Shown in pieces: positions 28,084 to 36,234 of a stretch of DNA of 36,234 nt (position 1 is the stretch's first letter; each line of letters begins with the position of its first letter). The stretch lies in NCBI GenBank assembly GCA_023375785.1, contig SZWC01000037.1:589125-625358 (forward strand), read 5' to 3'. Below the pieces are notes generated by a model. It saw only the letters and a program-made list of their open reading frames with translations. It was not told where the DNA came from and searched no databases. This DNA is from Penium margaritaceum. Lineage: Eukaryota > Streptophyta > Zygnematophyceae > Desmidiales > Peniaceae. The position numbers were made by a program, and so were the translations under genes.

Positions 28084-29894
28084 CTCCCCCATGACCCGAT
28101 GGTACGCATGTCCATACACATGCAGCACTGAGACGAGTACAACGAGTGCAACGAAAAATGTGACATGGGCACAGACACACCCCACAGTCAACCACTATCA
28201 GGAAAAGGGCGAAGTCCAACAGAACGAATGGCTCTAGGAAATTTCCTCTTGCCAATGCCTTTGTCAAGAAATCTGCACGTTGCATGTCAGTGCCAACCCA
28301 AATGACGGAGATCATGTGTCGCTCCACCAGATTATACACAAAGTGATACTTAACTGCAATGTTCTTTGTGTGAGCATGAAAGACACCAGAGTTCTTTGCA
28401 ATGGCAAGAGCAATCTGGTTGTCGCAACGAAGCACAATGGCGGATACTGATTGGCCTAGCTCAAGGAACAGGCACTGCACCCATACCGCCTTAGCAGCCC
28501 CTGTACCCAGAGCAACGTAGTCTGCCTCCGATGAGCTATGTGCAATGCAGTCCTGCTTCCTGCTGCGCCAGGACACATTGGTCCCACCGAGCAGGAACAC
28601 GTAATTGGTGCGACTGCGTCCATCTGAGCTCCAGGCCCAGTCGCTGTCGGTGTAGTGGTCAAGGACCACCAAACATTGCCGACGAAAGCAGAGTCCAAGG
28701 TACGGTGTGGAGACCACATACCACACCACTTGCACAGCCGCGTGAAGGGCTCTAGCGCATGGAGCCTACAAAAACTGGGCAAGGAGGTAGAAGGCAAATG
28801 CGATGTCAGGACGTGTGGTAGTGGCCAGGTACATCAGAGATCCGATGAGATGGAGGTACAGGATCACATCCACTGCCTCCCCCAGTTGTGTGGGATTGTC
28901 CACCTTCAGGGCATCCTGTCCACGCGTGAGAGGTGTGGAAACCGTGGGCATTGTGCCAAGGAGGTTGCTGAAGGGCTCCCCCACAACATGTGCGTATCAG
29001 GCCTAATGCAGTAGTAGAGTACGACGTCTACGGTCTTGCACAATCTACATGCCAAGAAACACCACTGCAGGACCAAGGTCCTTCATCTAGTAGGTACTTT
29101 GGAGGATAGTCTTGGCCTCCTTCACGATCTCCAGTGAAGGAGACACGACCAGAAGGTCTTTGACATAGACCAGGATGGTGGTGAATTGCTCAGGCGTCCA
29201 TCGAATGAAGAGAGAGGGATCTGCCTTGCTCGGTACATATCCCGCACAAGTCAGGGTGCAATTGATCTCCTGGTTTCAACACTAAGGAGACTGCTTGAGG
29301 TTGTACAAGGACTTGCGCAAGCGCCAAACCTTGTCACTGTCCCCAAAGCCAGGTGGCTGAGCCACGTAAAATCTCCTCATCTAGAGAGCCATGGAGGGAC
29401 ACATTGTTCACGTCCATCTGGTATAGTTCCCAGTAATGCTGAGCCACTACACCGAATAGAGCGCGAGCTGAGGTTATGCGGCCAATAGGGGTAAATGTGT
29501 CATTGTAATCAATACCCTCAATCTGAGAGTACCCCTTGACGACCAAGCGAGCCTTGTGGCGTTCCAGTGAGCCATACGGCTTCACTTTCTTGCGAAAGAC
29601 CCACTTGACCAGAATAGCCTTCCTCCCAGGTGGAAGGTCGACTAGCTTGTAAACTCCGTGCTCTCGGATGGCACAAAGCTCATCCTTGCAGGCAGCACAC
29701 CAAACGTCAGCATCCTGTGATGAGATAGCTTCCCTCAGTGTGCCCGGGTTAGGTGCCATAGAGGGAGAGCTATGCGTGGCAAGAGTGTACGCCTCAGTGC
29801 TAGGTCTGACGACCACACGATTGGCTGCTGCATCACAAGTGATATGAAACTCGCGAGTGACGAGGTTGTGCCCTACAGGACACGTTGGATGTAC
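28076..29894 (-). pseudogene. pol: Element D reverse transcriptase and RNase H
   Basis: Reverse transcriptase opens with KWVFRKK and KARLVVKGYSQIEGIDY (about 29510-29610) and YQMDVNN. A single-base shift near 29365 changes frame, followed by LRKSLYNLKQSP and TAG/TGA stops near 29275-29285. The catalytic motif reads YVKD (29156-29167) rather than YVDD, losing a metal-binding Asp. RNase H has YTDSDWA, SSSEADYVAL and DNQIALAIAKN, then RADFLTKALARGNF. The last open frame reads through the polypurine tract and stops at a TGA inside the LTR (28076-28078). The next upstream segment, with LIGSLMYLATTTRPDIAF (28766-28984), is in the same frame as RNase H. Confidence 0.88.
28084..28093 (-). other. Polypurine tract of element D
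   Basis: In element sense CATGGGGGAG precedes the TGTTGTG start of the 3' LTR. It is the same tract as in C. Confidence 0.88.
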
Positions 29895-30434
29895 CTATGT
29901 GTGCCTAATGTGGACACTCAGGCCCAGGGCCTTTGTGCCGGGATCACCACTCGTGATGCTAGGAGAGGAGCGCCTAGGTGTAGGACCATACACTTGCTGA
30001 GCTCCGGAGTCCAATGGTCGAAGGTGACCGCCAGGTTCACGGGAGTAACCCGGCCTCAAGGGGTGCATCTCAGGCTCAAGAACAGGCACAATCAGAGCTG
30101 GGGAGGGCTGAGGCAAGGGAGCTGGTAATGCCGTGCGAGGAGATGCGTGTATGGGAGACACAGGGTTTGGTATGATAGTAGGAGCAGGTGAGGCAAGTCC
30201 ACACATAGAGGAAGGAGTTCCGACGGACACAAGTACGGTTATAGGATTACGCACAAATACAAAATCATGGGTATCTGTGGGGTGCGAGGGGGTAGGGGTA
30301 GAAGTCGGTGGTGTTGGAGAGATCTCTGGACCGACAGCGATGATCGTGGGGTCATCAAGAGCCGGAGAAGTGGAGGGAGCTCGAACGGTCACATGAGCTT
30401 GGCAAGAGGTGCTTGCAGGCGCAGACTCCCCCAT
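29895..30434 (-). pseudogene. Element D Pro/Ser-rich linker between integrase and reverse transcriptase
   Basis: An open stretch of about 179 codons is rich in Pro, Ser and Thr and ends with SGDPGTKALGL, which is also found in the linker of A. It occupies the place of the 36-bp repeat spacer of A but is not periodic. It is in frame with integrase and reverse transcriptase. Confidence 0.75.
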
Positions 30435-31832
30435 CCGTCAAGAAACCTCACACGTAGGAACGTGCGTGATGGACATGGACGTGATTGATGTCGGATCACG
30501 GTAGGTGAGGGACTCAAAGAAGAGCGCGTCGCGTGACTCAACAATGCAATGAAAAGCAGGGTCCCAAAAATGCCAGGCCTTTGACGGCGGGGAGATTCCG
30601 ACGAAGGCACACAAGCAACCCCACGGTGAGACCTTGGACCTCTACTGGTCCTTGGTGTACCACACAGAAGCCAAGGGTCCCCAGACGCTAGCGAGACACA
30701 GGTCAACACGGTGGCCAAACCAGAGCTCATACGGTGTGACGTGGTGCGAAAGAGGACTGTGCAGGAGGCAGTTCCAGACCCAAGTCATGTAGGCAAATCC
30801 TTCAAAAGCGAAAGACTCTAGAAGACCGCAATCTGACCGCATAGCACGAACCACATCCTCCATTGTACAGTTCCAGTGCTCAGAAACACCGTTCTGCTGA
30901 GGAGTAAAAGGAACAGAGACCTGGTGAAGTATCCCGTGCTCGGTGAAGAAATTGTCCATCTCGCCAAGAAACTCGTCGCCGCGATCTGAACGGAAGGTGT
31001 GCAGCGTGTGGCAGGATTGACGCTCAGCCATTACTAGACAGAGACGAACCGTGAGAGCGACGTCACTCTTATGGCGCAGGCTATAGATCCACTACATCCG
31101 GATGAAGTCATCCGTCAGGGTCAAGACGTATTGATCCCGATCGGACAGAGACTCAACAACAAGGGGACCAAGAAGGTCCAAATGGACTAACTTGAGAGGG
31201 CGAAGTGCGCATGAACGGTAGTCAGGGAAGGTGCAACGATTCTTACGCTTAGCGCAAAAGAGACAGTCGGTCTTGGGCGACTTCTCGAAAGAAGCCACGA
31301 TAAGACCGAGGGCGGGTTGTGTCTAAATGAGCTTCGACACAGTGTCAGAGCCTACATGATTGAGGCGGCGATGAAGCAATTGCTGGTGCTCAGGAGACAG
31401 AACACAAGTGACAAAAACACGAGCGGAAGGGGAGGGGGAGCAAGGAGTAGAAGTCCGAGAGACACGATACAGGTCATCTACAACAGAGGCACGAAGAACA
31501 ACACTAGGAGTGTCAATAGCAGTCACAGTCGCGGAATCTACAGTGTGCTCCACAGAGAGTCCCATGAGTGTGCAAGCATGTACAAAAAGCAAACTGAGCT
31601 CAAGGTTAGGCACAAATAGCATCTCGAAAAGATACAGGGGGCCAGACGGACCGTCAAAACATACGACCCCAACACCCTCGATTGGTAAGGATTGACAAGT
31701 GCCCGTGTGGACGGAACGAACAGATGCAACATGGCTGAGAACAACGAAATCACTACGAGGACAGGTCATGTGGTGAGTGGCACCGGAATCGATGATCCAA
31801 ATGCCACCGGAATCACGACTAGAGGACGTCAC
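30435..31832 (-). pseudogene. pol: Element D protease and integrase
   Basis: Protease keeps DSG at 31782-31790 within WIIDSGATHHMT. The zinc region shows LLHRRLNHV and CLFC. The integrase triad is present: Asp in HLDLLGP (31176-31178), Asp in RSDRGDEF (30984-30986) and Glu in QNGVSEHW (30879-30881), the last two 105 nt apart. The C-terminal block with KAWHFWDP and [10 protein letters not shown] follows. The pieces share one frame and are interrupted by point stops, such as TAG at 30642-30644 and others between 31032 and 31091 and at 31320. Confidence 0.9.
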
Positions 31833-33698
31833 TGTACAACGGGCAATAGAACACTCAGCCTCAAACGGACGCTAGGCAGCAGGTAGGGAGGAACGACGAA
31901 GGGCACAAAGGTGAGACTCATGAATCTAATTCGTACAGTCAGGCGCATCGTCATCACATGCCGACTGTGCCCCCCCCAACACGAGTCATCCCGGGCCACA
32001 AGAAAAGAATAACAGATAGTCTGTGAACCATCCGGCTGTGATAACACACTCGCACCTCCCTAAAAGTGAAGCACCAGAAGGTTTCGGAGCTTGGTGATGG
32101 TGCGGTCACGTGGGTCTAGGTCGCCTGTGGTCGCCGGTGGTGAAGGAAGAATTGTTGCGCTCGTGGTCGCCGCGCGCCCGGAGGATGTGTTGCTCGACGT
32201 TGATCATAGTGCGTGCGGAGCCTGGAGCCCACGAGTAATCCGCGCCCAGTCGAGCGGCTGCTGGCACTCAGTGTAGCGATGGGCACATGCACAGTTGTAG
32301 TAGTGAATGGAGCGTCCACTGCTATTGCCCGATGACGGTTGCTGCTGTGACTGCTGCTGGCCCGAGCGGTGCCTCCGTCGCCCCTTCTTCCCCTGTGCTG
32401 CTGCCGTGACACTCTGGTTTTGAGTCAGTGTAATCGGGATGGAGGGGAAGGAGGAGGGTGTGCTAAAGGATGGAGAAGGAGTCTGCAGGAGGGGCGTCGG
32501 TTGTGATGCAACGACTGCTACAGTAATGGAGGTCTCTTGATGAGCCACAGCTGCTTCACGTGCGGAAGTCACCTGGAGGAAGAGCTGGTGCACCCAGGAA
32601 AGAAGTTGTAGTGAGGCCAGAAAAGGCTCGAGCAGGGCGTCACTGTACCTTGTGAAGATGTCTGTGTGCTCAAGGCAAACTCCGAGCATTATCGTGAGGA
32701 GCGCCCACAGCTGTGTACCTCCTGAGGTCCGAGGGCGCATGTAGATGTGCATGGCGCATTGCTAGTAGTCGGCTGCAGGCTCGGCAGGCCCCTAACGAAG
32801 GGAGTGAAAGGCACGAATGTGCGCTTCGTGGGTGGCGTACATCTTTGTAGCAAGTAAGGATAATGCTAGGTCCCAGCCCCCGTGTGGATTAGCACCGGTG
32901 CCTGTGCTCGCCTTGCAAAGGAACGAGCGGAAGTCGACATGACATGTCACGCAACATGGGGTAGAGAAGTCCGCCCATCGCCCTAGCCGCTATCAGCAAC
33001 TGTGCTCGGTCCGTAGTCCAATACAGACTGTGGTAGTAGGGCCATATGCCCTCTGAAGTGGCCCGAACCTGGAAGAGGATCTCCCAGTTGTCAAAACCGT
33101 CCTCGCTGACATACCGTGGGGGTGGTGTCTCGAAGTCATTGGGTTGCCGCTCCGTAGGGAGAGCAACCACAGGATGGGAAGAATGAGGGATGAGAAAGAC
33201 GCCAAGAAGAGGGAAGTCGCTGGGGTGGAGGTCAGGCGACGATTGAATTTCAAGAAAGCGAGATGTGTGTCGGGGCCGAGAGCTTGTCTGAAGGTGACGG
33301 ACACACTCCTGAAGCACACGAATCTCGCGCTCGGGGGAGTCCCCTTCCATGCCTGGCATATCTGGATCCTCGTCCCAAGGATCAAGAGGTGGTGGGTCGG
33401 ATCCAGCTCCTGTCTGCAGTGCTAGAGCTGACTGCCGTGTAGAGGGTGCGACCCCGGCCGCTCCCTCAAAGGTCTGTCGCGGGGTCGTGGAATGACCCCG
33501 AAGAAGCTCGGTGAGTGTACGAATGGCGTCAGTCTGTTCCCACTGCAGGGGACGCATCTCGTCCTGCTAGCTCCATAGGTCCTCAATAGCCTGCGAACGT
33601 GGGCTCATGACCCCTGAGGAGGAAGAAGAAAGATCTAGTACCCTTTTCCCCTTATCTCCGGACGGAGCCATGTCACCGCTCATTATGGGCCGAGACAT
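31833..33698 (-). pseudogene. gag: Element D gag
   Basis: The first ATG in frame is at 33698. A long N-terminal region (33557-32889) has a capsid-like segment with PPPRYVSEDGFDNWE and WPYYHSLYW. A TAG at 33567-33569 interrupts it. The frame then shifts between 32889 and 32752 and shifts back before protease. The zinc knuckle at 32264-32293 is shortened: C-A-C-A-H-X4-C instead of CX2CX4HX4C. TAG stops near 32765 and 32793 lie between the pieces. The product would be the particle protein. Confidence 0.8.
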
Positions 33699-33815
33699 CA
33701 ACGTGGTTGAATTTCGAAAACGTGAGCGTTTCTTGAGGAGTTGAAACGCTAGCAACTTTGGACTCTCTGACCAAAAAATTCACCAAGGCAAGTGCTAACG
33801 TTAGTAAGAGGTTGC

Positions 33816-33842
33816 TGACGTCAGCATGGCTTGATGACATCA
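33816..33842 (-). promoter_or_regulatory. Pair of TGACGTCA-type palindromes upstream of gag (D)
   Basis: TGACGTCA at 33816-33823 and TGACATCA (plus strand) at 33835-33842 are 19 nt apart, about 118-145 nt upstream of the gag ATG. Elements A and C have the same 8-mer in the same part of their leaders although their LTRs differ. Confidence 0.5.
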
Positions 33843-33959
33843 GCAAGGAAAAATGCTGGTATCAGCTCCCCTCTTCCCCCCCTTTTTTTGGTTTTTTGTG
33901 TCAACCTTCGCGGTTCCTATGCGAGCAAGCGGCCGCTCTGTAGTAGCCGCATGGAAGTT

Positions 33960-34410
33960 GCACGGAAGCTGCGCAGCAGCTTCCACTCAGTTGCTACTGC
34001 TACTACGCTGTTTTCTGCAGTAGCAGCCGCGCGGCTACGTGCAGAGCGGCCGCCCGACGGTTGTGGCGCGGCCGTGGCTACAGCTGCGTGCTACTGCTGC
34101 TCCTGCGCGCTGCTGCTGTTGTCGATGCTGCTGTTGCGTTGCTGGTGCCATCGCTGCTGCGGCCACTGCTGTTGCGCTGCTGCTGTGCTGCTATCACCAC
34201 TGGTGTTGTTGCTCTTGCTATGCTGCTATTGTGCTGCTGCCGCCGTGCACTGCTGTCGCCGCTGCTACTGTCGCTACTACTGCACTGTAGTTGTGCTACT
34301 ACTGCTACTGCTCAATGCTGCTGCTGCTACATGTGCCAATGTCGGCAGCTACTGGCGACTGCAGCCTACTATAGATGTTGCCTGCTACCGCTAGCGTTTG
34401 TTGCTACTGT
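33960..34410 (-). repeat. Trinucleotide-rich leader of element D
   Basis: CTG, CTA and TTG triplets dominate on the plus strand (CAG, TAG, CAA in element sense). There is no supported gene; open frames here are low-complexity shadows. It lies between the primer binding site and the palindrome pair. Confidence 0.75.
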
Positions 34411-34558
34411 AGTCTCATGTGGTGATGGTGAGCGACGTCGATGGCGATCGGCTGTCGTCGTCGATAGGTCCCTGTGGATACGCTGCAACGGTGACTCTCA
34501 CTGCTGCTTCTGTGCTGCGTCTCGGCTACCATTGTAGCTTGGTGAGAGCTGTCTCATT

Positions 34559-34570
34559 GCTCTGATACCA
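34559..34570 (-). other. Primer binding site of element D
   Basis: In element sense a perfect TGGTATCAGAGC directly follows the 5' LTR after AA. Confidence 0.93.
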
Positions 34571-34572
34571 TT

Positions 34573-35213
34573 AGAAGATGTGTGGAAGCTTCCTGGTGAC
34601 ACAGCCGCTGACTAGGCGTCGGTGCTTGGTCAGACGGTGACGACTGTCACAAGTCGTGGACACAACGGCAAGGGTCTGGCTAGGAGACACAAGGTAAAGT
34701 GTCAGAATGCTTTAATAGCATTTGCAGGCAGAAATGAAAAATGACAGGTCCATGGCATAAGTGCTAGCCGCAGCGCACGGCGGGTGTCACATGCGGCAGT
34801 GCAAGATCTGTCCTAAAACCGGTCCAAAACCACTGTTTTGGCCATAACTTTGCGCAGACATGTTAGAACACTATGTCGTCTGAAGCTAGATGTGCAGGAT
34901 CAAAAGCCGGACGCTACGACTGGTCACATGCATGCATCTGGCCTCAAACGGTGGACACACAATACAAAAACATGCAATTCGGGCCCACGGCCAGTCGATC
35001 GATAAACTCTTGTGTGTTGCAAAAAAACTACAGGAGGTCTCGGGTGGCGTCCAGAGCTCGAGAACAGCTGTCGGTCAGCTATAAGCTGGTACTTTGCCAC
35101 CAGATGACGCGACGGTACCACCAGGGTCCGCATAAGGGATATGCACAAGTATGGACACGATCAAGTGGTCACAGTGAACTGTATAGGTTGACAAGAACGT
35201 CACAAATCACAAC
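34573..35213 (-). repeat. 5' LTR of element D
   Basis: In element sense it starts TTGTGATTTGTGACG at about 35213, with the first two bases of the expected TGTTGTG apparently lost into the GA tract, and ends CATCTTCT at 34573. It aligns with the 3' LTR over about 640 bp. Confidence 0.9.

Positions 35214-36234
<1,021 letters not shown>

Larger units (their letters stand above)
27452..35213 (-). mobile_element. Element D: Ty1/copia LTR retrotransposon inserted in a CT microsatellite
   Basis: In minus order: 5' LTR (35213-34573), perfect primer binding site (34570-34559), trinucleotide leader, gag, protease, integrase, Pro-rich linker, reverse transcriptase, RNase H, polypurine tract (28093-28084) and 3' LTR (28083-27452). 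LTRs of about 641 and 632 bp align along their length. CT microsatellite abuts both ends. Its LTR is a different family from A and C but resembles the second part of the LTR of B. Frameshifts, stops and a YVKD in place of YVDD make it inactive. Confidence 0.93.

Overview
The window is eukaryotic and consists almost entirely of transposable elements; I find no host gene, rRNA or tRNA. It holds parts of at least five LTR retrotransposons, three of them Ty1/copia by domain order (gag, protease, integrase, reverse transcriptase, RNase H). Where a primer binding site survives, it matches the initiator-Met tRNA type (TGGTATCAGAGC). This, the copia families, the CAG-to-TAG decay expected from CHG methylation, and the large CT microsatellites point to a plant-lineage (streptophyte) nuclear genome. 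I cannot resolve the organism further.

Layout: (A) 1-8081, minus strand, a nearly complete copia element whose 3' LTR runs off the left edge. Its gag-pol keeps one reading frame from 6381 to 367 but carries TAG and TGA stops. (R1) 8082 to about 8330, a dispersed repeat into which A inserted. (B) 8951-13818, plus strand, an LTR element without pol that encodes a zinc-knuckle protein with a long acidic/helical tail. (C) 13916-21422, plus strand, a full-length relative of A with both LTRs; its integrase core is deleted and its protease motif mutated. (E) about 21739-26612, minus strand, a decayed relative of B with 5' LTR and primer binding site but no recognisable 3' LTR. (R2) 26927-27320, a second copy of R with a CT microsatellite expanded inside it. 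(D) 27452-35213, minus strand, a copia element of a different family sitting between CT tracts on both sides. 35214-36234 is CT microsatellite to the window edge.

Two single-N positions (3538, 7226) are each flanked by near-perfect direct duplications of 221 and 261 bp that abut the N exactly. These look like unmerged contig overlaps rather than biology; removing the second restores the LTR of A to the length of the C LTRs.

The most interesting signals are in the untranslated leaders. The leaders of A and C share a pair of strong stem-loops starting exactly 84 nt after the primer binding site. They also share a phased array of the palindrome TGACGTCA (spacings 20-12-12) just upstream of the gag ATG; the unrelated element D has a two-site version. 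B and E, in opposite orientations and strongly diverged, share a pol-less protein architecture, suggesting a non-autonomous family with a conserved gag-like protein. The LTR of B looks like a fusion of an E-type and a D-type LTR.
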